A stretch of DNA of 64,000 nt from DASQPR01 sp963727415 (GCA_963727415.1 CAVSGF010000002.1:496001-560000), one strand, 5' to 3'; counted from the first letter of the stretch, positions 1 to 9,061 are shown. The notes: generated from the letters alone by a model not told the origin. Numbers and translations: made by a program.

Positions 1-1039
1 CGACGACGTATGTGGCCAGCTCGACCATGTCGGCCCGAGGCCGCGCGCTCAGCGGCACGCTGGCCAGTGCCTGTTCGGCCAATGCCATCCGGCGGGCCGC
101 TTCGGCGAGTGCCCAGTCCCGGGAACCGGCGGTGGCGAGCAGATCCGCCATCGCGGCCAGCTCATCCGGAGGCGGGTCACCAATCAACGCGGGATCGGCG
201 GGGCCACCGTGGTCCGAGGCGTTACCGGCGGTAAACCACTCACGGATCAGGGATCCGTACCTCTCATGAGTCCAGGCCCAGCTCACCGGGAGTGACTTCT
301 TGCGCGATCGTAGGTCCGAGTGCACCGGCTTGCCGGTCACCGCCGGGTCACCCCAGATACCGAGTACGTCGTCGACAAGCTGGAACGCCAGGCCGAACTG
401 CACCCCGAAGGTCTTGAGCGCGGCCACCTTGGACTCCTCCGCGCCGGCCAGGATGGCGCCGATCGACGCGGCCGCCGCGAGCAGCGATCCGGTCTTGCCG
501 CCCGCCATGTCCAGGCACTCTTCCAGAGTCACGTCATCGCGCTTCTCGAACGCCAGGTCCTGGGTCTGCCCCCTGGTCAGCTCGCGAGTCACCTGAGCCA
601 GCAGGTGGCAGGCGCGGGCACCGCCGGGACCGTCCGCCTCCAGAACGACCTCGTGCGCGAGGGCCAGCAGCGCGTCGCCGGCCAGGATCGCGGTGGGCAT
701 GCCCCACACGGCCCAGACTGTCGGACGGTGCCGCCGTTCCAGGTCGCCGTCGAGGACGTCGTCGTGCAGCAGCGAGAAGTTGTGAACCAGTTCGACCGCG
801 ACCGCGCCGGGCAGCCCGACCGCTTCGGGCGCGCCGACCGCCTCGGCCGAGAGCAGTGCCAGCGCCGGCCGGATTCCCTTGCCACCGCCATCCGGCGTCG
901 GGTTGCCGTCCACGTCGCACCATCCCATGTGGTACGAGACGTTCAGCCGGCTACTTGGGTCGAGCCGGGCCACTGCTTCCTGCATCGCCGGCACCAGTTG
1001 GGTACGGCCCCGGTCGAGCACGGACGTCGTGATTGTCAT
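1..1039 (-). CDS. Polyprenyl (geranylgeranyl/farnesyl-type) diphosphate synthase, 3' end beyond window
   Basis: Prenyl chain-elongating synthase that would supply farnesyl diphosphate or a longer prenyl diphosphate to the squalene enzymes upstream. Read from the ATG at 1039, the protein shows a KGIRP segment near residue 55, the first aspartate-rich motif DDVLD at residues 93-97 and the second as LVDDVLGIWGD near residue 230, both expected for the family. The ATG overlaps the hpnE stop in an ATGA junction, so the two are probably translated together. The reading frame is open to the left edge, so the C-terminus is missing. Chain length cannot be assigned from what is visible. Confidence 0.9.
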   Translation of the reverse strand, partial: MTITTSVLDRGRTQLVPAMQEAVARLDPSSRLNVSYHMGWCDVDGNPTPDGGGKGIRPALALLSAEAVGAPEAVGLPGAVAVELVHNFSLLHDDVLDGDLERRHRPTVWAVWGMPTAILAGDALLALAHEVVLEADGPGGARACHLLAQVTRELTRGQTQDLAFEKRDDVTLEECLDMAGGKTGSLLAAAASIGAILAGAEESKVAALKTFGVQFGLAFQLVDDVLGIWGDPAVTGKPVHSDLRSRKKSLPVSWAWTHERYGSLIREWFTAGNASDHGGPADPALIGDPPPDELAAMADLLATAGSRDWALAEAARRMALAEQALASVPLSARPRADMVELATYVV

Positions 1040-2508
1040 ACCGTCACACCCGTTCGTACGGGCCGGGCCAGGACGGCGGCCGCCGCGGCATCACCGCTGC
1101 GCACCGCCCCTTCCATGGTCGCCGGCCAGCCAGTGTCGGTCCACGCGCCGGCGATGAAGAGGCCGGGCGCGCTGGTGGTGGTCTTGGCACGGAACCTCGC
1201 GGTGCCCGGCTCCGGCCGGAACGTGGCATGCCGTTCCCGCGTCACGAAGAATTCGACGACCCGCGCCTGGCTCGCGCCGGGCAGCATGGCGATCAGCTCT
1301 GGCAGCAGGCGCTCTCGAAGGGTCGCGACCGGTTCGTCGATGTACTCGTCGGCCGCGCTGACCGAGACCGCGACGTACTGACCACCGGACATGTCCCCGG
1401 ATACCGCGGTCCGATCGAATACCCACTGGATCGGCGTACCGGCACCGGCGACGAACGGCTCACGCATCACGGGCCGGTCGAAGACGACGTGAACGTTGAT
1501 GATGGGGGAGTCGGGCAGACGCGCCGACCAGCCCGGCTCCAGGTCGATCGCTCCGGCCGGGAGCAGCTTCTCGGCGGCGCCCGGCGGGACGGCGATAATC
1601 ACCGAGTCGGCTCGCAGGTCGACGTCCAGGTCGACATCCAGGTGCACGTCCACGTCAACGTCGCGATCCGAAGGGCCCTGGCGATGGTGGCCGTTGCCGG
1701 CGAGCCGCACGCGCCAGCCGGTGCCGTCCGGTGTGATCGCCGTGGCGGACTGACCGGTGCGGACGGTGCCGGGCGGCAGCGCGCGCATCGCGGCGTCACC
1801 GTGCAATCGTTGCAGCGGCACGGCGGCCCAGCCGATATCGGCCGCGGCCGCGTCGGTGAGCAGGCCGACCTGGAACACCATGGCGGCGGCCCGCAGTGAC
1901 GTGCGATCCGGGCGGGCATTGAGCGTTGCCACACCGACCAGGTCCCACATGGCATCGACGATGGCCGCGTCCTGCCGGTGTTCGGCCAGCCAGTCGGCGA
2001 AACTGCGGTCATCGACGCCGTCGGAGTGGCGGTCGAGCGCGCGCATGGAAAGCGCGGCACGAACGAACCGCAACCGCTGCGGCAGGCTGAGCAGCCGGTA
2101 GCGCAGCAGCGACCCGGCCAGGTGCGCGGGCGCCGGCAAGCGGGTCCGCCGCAACCGGGCCTGACGCCCGGACTTCGGAGCCCGGACCAGAATGTCCAAT
2201 CTCGGCTGCAGCACTACCTGATCGCGGACCCCGAGCCGGTCCAGCAGGCTCAGGTACGCGGCGCAGCAACGCAGGAACACATGCTGGCCGTTGTCGACGG
2301 TGCGGCCGTCCCGGTCGAACGAGTAGGTCAGGCCGCCGAGTCGTGGCTTGGTCTCCAGCAACGTGACTCGCCGCCCGGCGTCGGCGCAGCGGATCGCCGC
2401 GGCGATCCCGGCGAGGCCGCCGCCGATGACGACGACCGATCCGGTGGTACCGTCGCCGGCCGGGTCGGGTTCGGTCATGTCGGAGCGGGCCGTGTCCGGA
2501 CTCGTCAT
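1036..2508 (-). CDS. hpnE: Hydroxysqualene dehydroxylase HpnE
   Basis: FAD-dependent amine-oxidase-fold enzyme that reduces hydroxysqualene to squalene, the last step of the HpnC/HpnD/HpnE route. The Rossmann motif VVVIGGGLAGIAAA lies near residue 25, followed by the ETKPRLGG dinucleotide-binding extension, and the C-terminal FAD-contact segment FIAGAWTDTGWP is present. At 490 aa it is somewhat long. Part of the excess is an Asp-Val run (DVDVDVHLDVDLDVDL) near residue 290, encoded by a 12-bp tandem repeat. The start overlaps the end of hpnD by four bases and the stop overlaps the polyprenyl synthase start. Confidence 0.93.
   Translation of the reverse strand: MTSPDTARSDMTEPDPAGDGTTGSVVVIGGGLAGIAAAIRCADAGRRVTLLETKPRLGGLTYSFDRDGRTVDNGQHVFLRCCAAYLSLLDRLGVRDQVVLQPRLDILVRAPKSGRQARLRRTRLPAPAHLAGSLLRYRLLSLPQRLRFVRAALSMRALDRHSDGVDDRSFADWLAEHRQDAAIVDAMWDLVGVATLNARPDRTSLRAAAMVFQVGLLTDAAAADIGWAAVPLQRLHGDAAMRALPPGTVRTGQSATAITPDGTGWRVRLAGNGHHRQGPSDRDVDVDVHLDVDLDVDLRADSVIIAVPPGAAEKLLPAGAIDLEPGWSARLPDSPIINVHVVFDRPVMREPFVAGAGTPIQWVFDRTAVSGDMSGGQYVAVSVSAADEYIDEPVATLRERLLPELIAMLPGASQARVVEFFVTRERHATFRPEPGTARFRAKTTTSAPGLFIAGAWTDTGWPATMEGAVRSGDAAAAAVLARPVRTGVTV
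1615..1662. repeat. 12-bp tandem repeat inside hpnE (4 units)
   Basis: Four successive 12-bp units (caggtcgacgtc and variants at 1615, 1627, 1639 and 1651) lie in frame and encode the alternating Asp/Val stretch of HpnE. The unit is a multiple of three, so copy-number change would keep the reading frame. Confidence 0.8.
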
Positions 2509-3365
2509 GTCGACATCCCGGTGAGCGCTCGAGCCGCGACCGCCGCCTTCTGCCAGCCGGACAACGACAGCCGCCGGTCAAAGACCTCCTCCGGGTGTAC
2601 CGCGATGTGGTCGAGTAGGCGCCGGTAGATGCCGGACATGGCACCGGTACAGGCCCGGCTGCGACGGTCCAGCAGCGGCATCAGGCGCCAGCCGCGCTCG
2701 TACCAGGTCCGGTTGCGGGCCACGGCGAATCCGATCAGTTGCGCCAGCTGCCCGTCGACGTCGACCAGGTTGCCGTCGGCGTCGAGCTTCAGCTCCACCC
2801 CGAACCGGTCCAGGTCCTGTCGTGGCAGGTAGACCCGGCCGTTGGCGAGGTCCTCGCGAATATCGCGAAGGATGTTCGTCTGCTGCAACGCGATGCCGAG
2901 TACGTCGGCGTATTCGGCCGCGTCCGGATCGGGCTTGGACCCGAACACGCCGAGGCACAACCGGCCGACCGCGCCGGCGACGCACCGGCAGTACTCGACG
3001 AGTTCGTCGAACGTCTCGTACGCGCGCCCGTTGATGTCCATCTCGACGCCGTCGATCAGCTCATCGAACGCGCCCATCGGAACCGGGAAGTGCTTCGCGG
3101 TCGCGGACACGCCCACCAGAACCGGGTCATCGCTCGCGTCGGCGTCGGCGATCGCAGCGCGCAGCTCGGACAGGGCCGCCGCCTTGCCGTCGCCGGGCAG
3201 GTCGCCATCGCCGATGTCGTCGACTCGGCGGGACAGGGCGTACAGCGCGCACAACCCGCCTCGCTTGGCTTCGGGAAGCAGGCGAATGCCGTAGTAGAAG
3301 TTGCGGGCCTGCTCGCGGGTGATCGCTTCGCAGACCCGCAACGCGTCATCCACTGTGCTGGTCAA
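2505..3365 (-). CDS. hpnD: Presqualene diphosphate synthase HpnD
   Basis: Head-to-head condensing enzyme of the squalene/phytoene synthase family, expected to join two farnesyl diphosphates into presqualene diphosphate. Visible motifs are FYYGIRLLPEAKR, the first Asp-rich motif RRVDDIGD and the second as NILRDIREDLANGRVYLP. I place the start at the TTG at 3365. It overlaps the hpnC stop as TTGA, follows a GAGGAAGGG Shine-Dalgarno and gives 286 aa, the usual family size. The longer frame reaching 3527 only reads through hpnC in another frame. The gene ends in a four-base overlap with hpnE. Confidence 0.92.
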   Translation of the reverse strand: MTSTVDDALRVCEAITREQARNFYYGIRLLPEAKRGGLCALYALSRRVDDIGDGDLPGDGKAAALSELRAAIADADASDDPVLVGVSATAKHFPVPMGAFDELIDGVEMDINGRAYETFDELVEYCRCVAGAVGRLCLGVFGSKPDPDAAEYADVLGIALQQTNILRDIREDLANGRVYLPRQDLDRFGVELKLDADGNLVDVDGQLAQLIGFAVARNRTWYERGWRLMPLLDRRSRACTGAMSGIYRRLLDHIAVHPEEVFDRRLSLSGWQKAAVAARALTGMST

Positions 3366-4261
3366 CGGCTGACCCTTCCTCGAATCAGGAGCTTTAGGAG
3401 GTGCTTGGCGATAACGCTCCGTTTTGCATGGCAATGCGTAGATAGCACGTCGAAATTCGCGTCGCGGATGGCATCGATCGCCGCGATTCCGCCGGCCGCG
3501 TACCCGGAAACCGACAGGCGTGCCCACCCTCGCAGGTCACCGACCAGCGGCGCCCCGGCATCGAGCAGAGAGGCGCACCGGTCCAGTTCGGTCGCCACGG
3601 TCTTGCGCAGTGAATCCGATGCTGAGGGGGCGCTGAGATCCGCCGTCGTGACACCGAATCGCCGCAGGTCCTGTCGTGGCAGGTAGATCCGGCCGGCGCG
3701 ATGGTCCTCGGCCACGTCCTGGCAGTGTTCGATCACCTGCAACGCGGTGCAGACGTGGTCGGAGCGCACGGCGCGGCGTGCATCGAACTGACCGAACACC
3801 TCAAGCACCAGGTGCCCGATCGGGTTCGCCGACAGGTCGCAGTACGCCATCAGGTCATCCCAGGTCTCGTAGGAGGTTCGCGACTGGTCTTGCAGGTTCG
3901 CCGCGATCAAGCGGGTGAACGGCTGCTCGGTCAACCCGCACGCGGCCACGGTGGCCGCCAGTCGACGCGCGACCGGCGCTTGCGGCTGCCCGCCGTGCCA
4001 GATCCGGCTCAGGTCGGCGCGGAAGGCCTCAAGCTGGGCGGTACGGTCACCGGGCGCCTCATCGCCCAGGTCATCGATTACCCGCACCACGTCGTAGATT
4101 GCCGCCAGGTGGACCCGGTACCGCCGCGGCAGCGCGCGCAGCGCTACCGGAAAGTTCTCCGCGGCCTGCCGGTCGCGCAGGTAGGTGTCATCGGCGCCGC
4201 CGCGCCGAGAGGTCCACGCGGACTCGGCGGCGCCGGCCGAATCCGCCTGAGCCGGGCCCAT
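3362..4261 (-). CDS. hpnC: Hydroxysqualene synthase HpnC
   Basis: Second squalene/phytoene-synthase-family member of the operon, converting presqualene diphosphate to hydroxysqualene. It has VVRVIDDLGDEAPGD as the first Asp-rich motif and VIEHCQDVAEDHRAGRIYLP as the second. The chosen ATG at 4261 gives 299 aa, and ENFPVALRALPRRYR lies where HpnC proteins begin. Longer upstream frames have no family similarity. It is the first gene of the minus-strand operon, 132 bp from the divergent PucR-type gene. The pair hpnC/hpnD indicates the three-step bacterial squalene route rather than a single squalene synthase. Confidence 0.92.
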   Translation of the reverse strand: MGPAQADSAGAAESAWTSRRGGADDTYLRDRQAAENFPVALRALPRRYRVHLAAIYDVVRVIDDLGDEAPGDRTAQLEAFRADLSRIWHGGQPQAPVARRLAATVAACGLTEQPFTRLIAANLQDQSRTSYETWDDLMAYCDLSANPIGHLVLEVFGQFDARRAVRSDHVCTALQVIEHCQDVAEDHRAGRIYLPRQDLRRFGVTTADLSAPSASDSLRKTVATELDRCASLLDAGAPLVGDLRGWARLSVSGYAAGGIAAIDAIRDANFDVLSTHCHAKRSVIAKHLLKLLIRGRVSR

Positions 4262-4393
4262 GGCTTGATGGTGCCCAACTGCCCCGCCCCAGGTCTTTAC
4301 CTCAGGACAAAAAACCGGGCACTCTGGGTTATCACGAACGTACAAACCGGTAACCGCGTGCCGACCGGCCGCCAAGCGAGTAAACACGTAAGC
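4262..4393. promoter_or_regulatory. Divergent promoter region between hpnC and the PucR-type gene
   Basis: This 132-bp gap is less GC-rich than its surroundings (for example around 4307-4345, with an A-run and the stretch gttatcacgaacgtac). It must carry the promoters of both divergent units. No clear palindromic operator or -35/-10 pair could be named with confidence. Confidence 0.4.
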
Positions 4394-5587
4394 GTGCAAC
4401 CATCCGGTCACCTGTCCCGGGACGATCTCATGTGGCTCATCCCCGAGATCGATGTGCGATTGCCCCGGATCCTCGAGGAAGTGCGGCAGCGCTTCCACGC
4501 CGAATGGCCCGACTATGCCGAGTTCCTGACTCGCGAACAGGACGAGGTGCGCGGCGCGGCCCGGGAGTTCCTCAGCCAGCTCATCGAGATCGTGGACAAG
4601 TCCGACGGCCAGACCACGCCACCGCAGGACACCAGCCCGCAGACCCTGCTCTTTGAGGAGATCGGGCGGGTGCAGTGGCGCGAAGGCCGGGATCTGACCA
4701 CGCTGCTGTCGGCTTACCAGGTGGGCGCCCGTGTGGCATGGCACCACGTGTCAGCGGTGGCACTCGACGTGGGCGCGCCGCCGGACGCGCTGGCCGCCCT
4801 TGCCGAGGCGGTGTTCATCTTCGTCGATCAGTTGTCGTCGGCGTCCGCGCGAGGCTACGTCTATGAGCAGACCGAAGCCGCGGCCGCCCGCGAGCACCTG
4901 CGCGACGAGCTGGTCGAGCTGCTGCTGTCCGGCCGGGCCGACGAGCTGTCGGTGCGCGGCGCGGCGAGCCGGGCCGGCTGGCCACTGCCACGTCAGGCCG
5001 CCGTGATCCTGGTAGATCCGGACAGCGAGATCGGTCAGCGGGTGCTGACCCGTCTGGACGCCTCCAGCCTGCTGATCCGTCGCCGGAGCGTGATTGGCGC
5101 GATCGTGGCTGACCCGGTGCAGCCGGGACGGCGCGCACGCCTGGCCGCTTCGCTTCGTGGCGCCGGCGCGGTCGTCGGGCCGCCGGTCCCCCTCGACCAC
5201 CTGCCGGCCAGCCTGCATATCGCGGAGGTGGCCGCCACGTTGCAGCGGGACGGAGTGCTCGCCGACGATCCGGTGTTCGCCGAGGAGCACCTTGACGCCA
5301 TCATCGTGCACCGCGACGGCCGGTTGCTGGCGGCGTTCCAGGCCCGCATGCTGGCCCCGTTGGAGGATCTGCCGACCGGGGTCAGGGAACGGCTCACCGA
5401 GACGCTGGCCAGCTGGCTACGCCACTTCGGGGACCGCCGCGCGGTCGCCGCCGAGTTGCACATCCACCCGCAGACGGTGCGGTACCGGATGGCTCAGCTG
5501 CACGAGCGGCTTGGCATGGTGCTCGACGACGCGGACGGCCGCGCCCGGCTCATCCTCGCCCTCGGTTGGCAGCGGCCGTCTCGCTAG
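4394..5587 (+). CDS. PucR/CdaR-family transcriptional regulator
   Basis: Regulator with a variable N-terminal half, a central GGDEF-like region and a C-terminal PucR-type helix-turn-helix (about residues 335-390: FGDRRAVAAELHIHPQTVRYR, then LHERLGMVLDD). This is the layout of many actinobacterial PucR-type regulators that lack an obvious ligand domain. GTG 4394 is used (397 aa); ATG 4430 is an alternative and neither has a strong Shine-Dalgarno. It is divergent from the hopanoid operon and may control it, which is inference from position only. Its 3' end overlaps the convergent PAP2-WS/DGAT gene by 38 bp. Confidence 0.85.
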   Translation: MQPSGHLSRDDLMWLIPEIDVRLPRILEEVRQRFHAEWPDYAEFLTREQDEVRGAAREFLSQLIEIVDKSDGQTTPPQDTSPQTLLFEEIGRVQWREGRDLTTLLSAYQVGARVAWHHVSAVALDVGAPPDALAALAEAVFIFVDQLSSASARGYVYEQTEAAAAREHLRDELVELLLSGRADELSVRGAASRAGWPLPRQAAVILVDPDSEIGQRVLTRLDASSLLIRRRSVIGAIVADPVQPGRRARLAASLRGAGAVVGPPVPLDHLPASLHIAEVAATLQRDGVLADDPVFAEEHLDAIIVHRDGRLLAAFQARMLAPLEDLPTGVRERLTETLASWLRHFGDRRAVAAELHIHPQTVRYRMAQLHERLGMVLDDADGRARLILALGWQRPSR

Positions 5588-8003
5588 CGCCGGCCGAGCG
5601 CGGTTCCGCCTCGACGGCTCCGGGCTCGTCCGTCTCAGAGCCATCCGCTCCTGAGCCATCCGCTCCTGAGCCGTCCACTCCTGAGCCGTCCGCTCGTGAG
5701 CCATTCGGTCCTGGGGTGTCCGGCCGGGCACCATTCGTTCCTGGGCCACCCGTGCGGGTGCCGCTTGCCCGGGATCCGGCGGCCTGCGCGTCATGCCGGG
5801 CGCCGTCATGCGGGGCGCCGTCATGCCGGGCGGCCTCGGTGCGCGCACCGTCGGTCCCGGCCGGGAGCGCCTCGGTACCGGGCACTGGCGAGCCCGAAGC
5901 GGTTTCATGCGGTGTGTCTCCGTCGGGGGCGACGGGCTGAGCGGCGCCGCCGGAGCCACCGTCCGATCCGGCACCGCCCGTGAGCCCGGCACGCTCGGCG
6001 AGGGTGGTAGCGCTGTCATGCAATTCGGCCACGATCGTGGCGGCGGCGTCGGTCAAGGCCTGTGAACCGGTCACCAGGTCCGGGCCGATGCTGATCCCCA
6101 GGTAGACGGTTCCGTCCCAGCTGAGGGCGCCGATCGCGATCGGCGCTCGGCGGGCCAGCGGGAGGATCGGATAGACCCCGATCATCGGACCACCGGCCAT
6201 CCGGTACGAGCCGACCGGACCGGGCATGTTGGACACGATGGCCTGGAAGAACCGGAAGCCGTAGACGGTACGCGCGAACCAGGCATGCGCGGGCGGGGGC
6301 AGCAGGGCCGCCGCCGTGTTCATCACGAAGCGGGAGGCGAGTGCTCGCGTGGTCCGCTCGGTACGCCTCGATATCCGGCCGATCTTGACCAGCCGCTCGG
6401 GCTCCGGGATGGCATCCAGCGGCACCGTCATCATGACCGCCGCGGTCAGATTGCCCTCGGCCGAGCTGTCGGCCGCCCGTACCATCAGTGGGGTTGTCAC
6501 CCGCAGAGTGGCCGGGGCCGCCGCGCCGAGCACCCGGCGCACCGCTCCGGCCGTCACTGACATCAGCACATCGGTCAGCCGTACCTCGTGGTGCCGTGCG
6601 ATGTCGCGAAGCGTGTCCAGCGGCAACGCCAGCGACCGGAAACCTCGTTCGGCGCTGTCCCGGCTCGGCAGCCGCGGCCCGGCCCCGCCGTCGGTGGCCA
6701 GCCGGGCGAGGCCCGCGGTAATCGCGGCGGCCCGGCGCCACCATGGCGCGGCCGGCGGAAGGTTGCCGAGCTTGGGCGGTGGCGGTTCGATCAGCTGCAT
6801 CGCCTGCTCGATGGTTCCGATCCCGTCGGCCACGCAGTGATGCACCATCAGGACCCCTGCTATCTCGTCCGGTGCGAATCCGCACACCGTGATGAACCGC
6901 CACAGCGGGCGGTCCCGGGGCATCGGCTCGCGTTGCAGGGAGGCCACGTAGTCGTCGAGCCTGGCTCTGCCGTTTTCGGCCGCGCCGGCTCTGCCGTCCT
7001 CGGCCAGGTCGACCAGCGGCGTGTGCCACTCCCAGTCCAGATCCGGTGCGTCCTGCCAGCGCGGGCGCTGCCAGGTCCGGCCCGGTCGCAGGCGCTGACG
7101 GAAACGGGGAAGGTCGTCGAGATGTTCGCGGATCGACGCACGTAGCTGGCGCTGGTACGCCTCGGCATCCGGCTCATCGAACATGATCAGGCCGCCGACG
7201 TGCTGCGGCCATTGGGTGGATTCGGCGTAGAGGAAGAACGCGTCCGGCGGCGCGAGCCGCTCGCCTTTGCCGGTGCCCGGCTGGTCGACCACGAGTCCCA
7301 TGAGCGCGACGGTAATCCACACCAGTACCGCTCCCGCAACCACGTCGAGCAGATAGTGGTTGGCGGTGGCCATCACGACGAGCGCGGTGAGCAGCACGTG
7401 TACCGCGCTCAGGCCCTGGATCCACCTGGCACCCGAAATGCAGGCGAGAACGATGCTGACCCATACCGCCCAGGCGATGTGCAGCGACGGCATCGCGGCC
7501 ATCTGGTTGGCATTCTCGACCAGCGGCGAGCCCCACGAGCCCCACGTGCGTCCATGCAGCACGGTGTCGTAGAACGGCTCGGAGGCGAGCAGCCGGGGCG
7601 GCGCGGCCGGATAGGCCACGAAGCACGCCATCGCGATCAGGTTCAGCACGATGAACGAGTTGCGCGCCCACCGGTACGTCGCCGGGCGCTTGATGTAGAG
7701 CCAGATGAGCAGTGCCAGCGCGCTCATGATGTACGTGAACGCGTACTCGTAGTTCGCGGCGGTTTGCAGGTCGGGGTGGCGCGCCAGCCAGTCGTTCAGC
7801 CACTCCTCGACCGGGATGCCGACGGCGCGCTCGGCGGCGAGGATGTCCCGGCCGTTGCGCGTCGCGGCAATGATCCGGCCCGGGCCGTTGAGGCTGTCAA
7901 CCAGGATGTAAAGGGCAAACAGGACTAGCCCGCCGAGCAGTTCCCACCAGATTCGCGGGCGTGCGTTGTCCGGGCGTTCGCCGAGCCGCGACGGGTAGGT
8001 CAC
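5550..8003 (-). CDS. PAP2 phosphatase - wax ester synthase/diacylglycerol acyltransferase fusion
   Basis: Two lipid enzymes in one 817-aa chain. Residues about 20-235 form a multi-pass PAP2/inositolphosphotransferase-like membrane domain with AMPSLHIAW (near residue 170) and ANHYLLD (near 215), the second and third PAP2 catalytic motifs. Residues about 250-660 form a WS/DGAT domain opening with PPDAFFLYAE and carrying the catalytic HHCVADG near residue 385. The last roughly 150 residues are a low-complexity Gly/Asp/Ser/Ala tail built from tandem repeats. Inference: a membrane-anchored enzyme coupling phosphatidate or isoprenoid-phosphate dephosphorylation with acyl transfer to neutral lipid. 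Start is GTG 8003 with a weak ribosome site. Confidence 0.88.
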   Translation of the reverse strand: MTYPSRLGERPDNARPRIWWELLGGLVLFALYILVDSLNGPGRIIAATRNGRDILAAERAVGIPVEEWLNDWLARHPDLQTAANYEYAFTYIMSALALLIWLYIKRPATYRWARNSFIVLNLIAMACFVAYPAAPPRLLASEPFYDTVLHGRTWGSWGSPLVENANQMAAMPSLHIAWAVWVSIVLACISGARWIQGLSAVHVLLTALVVMATANHYLLDVVAGAVLVWITVALMGLVVDQPGTGKGERLAPPDAFFLYAESTQWPQHVGGLIMFDEPDAEAYQRQLRASIREHLDDLPRFRQRLRPGRTWQRPRWQDAPDLDWEWHTPLVDLAEDGRAGAAENGRARLDDYVASLQREPMPRDRPLWRFITVCGFAPDEIAGVLMVHHCVADGIGTIEQAMQLIEPPPPKLGNLPPAAPWWRRAAAITAGLARLATDGGAGPRLPSRDSAERGFRSLALPLDTLRDIARHHEVRLTDVLMSVTAGAVRRVLGAAAPATLRVTTPLMVRAADSSAEGNLTAAVMMTVPLDAIPEPERLVKIGRISRRTERTTRALASRFVMNTAAALLPPPAHAWFARTVYGFRFFQAIVSNMPGPVGSYRMAGGPMIGVYPILPLARRAPIAIGALSWDGTVYLGISIGPDLVTGSQALTDAAATIVAELHDSATTLAERAGLTGGAGSDGGSGGAAQPVAPDGDTPHETASGSPVPGTEALPAGTDGARTEAARHDGAPHDGARHDAQAAGSRASGTRTGGPGTNGARPDTPGPNGSRADGSGVDGSGADGSGADGSETDEPGAVEAEPRSAGASETAAANRGRG
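5638..5712. repeat. 15-bp tandem repeat in the 3' end of the PAP2-WS/DGAT gene (5 units)
   Basis: Units of 15 bp (gagccatccgctcct and variants) begin at 5638, 5653, 5668, 5683 and 5698 and encode repeated Asp-Gly-Ser-Gly-type pentapeptides in the C-terminal tail. A second 15-bp array around 5789-5836 encodes the DGAPHDGARHD part. Confidence 0.85.
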
Positions 8004-8346
8004 TAAGAACTTGTAACACGTGCGCGATCACCGCGCCGAGGTATCCCCTTGGCGTTTGTGGCGGTTCGCCCAGGCGGTGCCTGATTGTGCATAGACGTGC
8101 CACAACGACTGGCCGGCGTATCGGCCCTGCGTGCGGCGCTGAGGCGACGGCGATGGCGCGGATCGGACCGGGTGTGGCGCGCGTCGCGCGACTATGGGGA
8201 CCGCGCAATCCATGGGGATCGCGCGACTACGGGGATATCGCTGCTACCGCGGTCGGCGTAGCGGCAACAGGGCCATGATCGTGGGGACGGGTCCGCTGAC
8301 CGGATTACGCCGCGGCCGCCGGCCGGGTTGTTAGCAGGGAGGGTTT
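8004..8346. other. Gene-free stretch upstream of the PAP2-WS/DGAT gene
   Basis: No convincing coding frame is present in these 343 bp. The short open frames on both strands resemble nothing. It should hold the promoter of the leftward PAP2-WS/DGAT gene. Around 8187-8240 there is an imperfect repeat in which gggga(c/t)cgcgc motifs recur beside gcgcgacta(t/c)ggggat; its function is unknown. Confidence 0.5.
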
Positions 8347-9027
8347 TTACGCCGCGGCCTGTGCTCCGGCCGAACCGAACCGCAGCGTCACGCCCAGGCG
8401 CCGTACGCATCGACGGCCCCACGCGGCACACGCCGCGATGGTCAACACGGTCAGCAGCCCGCTGAACACGCCGCGGGACAGCAGACCGAAGTCGATGCCG
8501 AACCGGAGGAACCCGACGCTCATGCCCGCGTCAATCAGGCGGCCGGCGCCCCAAAGCACCGCCACCTGGGTGAACATCCGCTGCATGCCGCGATGGTGAA
8601 TGAGTGCCTGGGGGAGGGCGATGAAGTCGCGTGCCAGGCGGGCGGTGATCGGCCGCCCGGCGAGCGCGCTGCCGAGGAAGAGCAGCGCCATGAATAGTGA
8701 GCCGATTACCGGCTGCAGCAGGTAGGCGAACGCGCTCGACATGATCAGCGCGATGGTGGCCCGGGCGGATAGTGATCCGACGACCAACAGCAGCGTGCCG
8801 GGCATGTGGCGGCCCCGGACCCAGCGGGCGGCCACCGTGACCACGCACCAGCCGAGCACCGCGCTCAGGCCGGCCACCAGGCCGAGGGTATTGAGGAACA
8901 GGTACATGAGTGCCGTCGGTATGAAAACGGTCTCGGCAAACAACTGACCGGCCTGCCGTAGCGCCGGGCGCCAGTGGCCGATTTCGATGATGAGGTCATG
9001 TGCCGAATGGGGTTTTTCGATCTTCAT
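8347..9027 (-). CDS. VC0807-family multi-pass membrane protein
   Basis: Integral membrane protein of 226 aa with about six hydrophobic segments, no signal peptide and a basic C-terminal stretch. The pattern ETVFIPTALMYLFL near the N-terminus and the later LQPVIGSLFMALLFLGSALAGRP segment with RLARDFIALP match proteins annotated as VC0807 family, whose function is unknown. ATG 9027 gives a sensible N-terminus. The next gene upstream ends only 34 bp away on the same strand, so the two may be co-transcribed. Confidence 0.7.
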   Translation of the reverse strand: MKIEKPHSAHDLIIEIGHWRPALRQAGQLFAETVFIPTALMYLFLNTLGLVAGLSAVLGWCVVTVAARWVRGRHMPGTLLLVVGSLSARATIALIMSSAFAYLLQPVIGSLFMALLFLGSALAGRPITARLARDFIALPQALIHHRGMQRMFTQVAVLWGAGRLIDAGMSVGFLRFGIDFGLLSRGVFSGLLTVLTIAACAAWGRRCVRRLGVTLRFGSAGAQAAA

Positions 9028-9061
9028 CCACGCGCATCCGTGTCGGGGACCCAGGGGATCC

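Noticed and set aside
320..1381. Long plus-strand frame opposite the polyprenyl synthase and hpnE
   Set aside because: High-GC antisense frame; the minus strand carries the clear prenyltransferase and HpnE motifs.
3701..4393. N-terminal extension of the PucR-type protein over hpnC
   Set aside because: It reads antisense through hpnC, has no family similarity and no ribosome site; the protein starts at or after 4394.
7897..8278. Short genes in the gap before the PAP2-WS/DGAT start
   Set aside because: Frames on both strands overlap each other, lack start signals and contain only repeat-derived residues.
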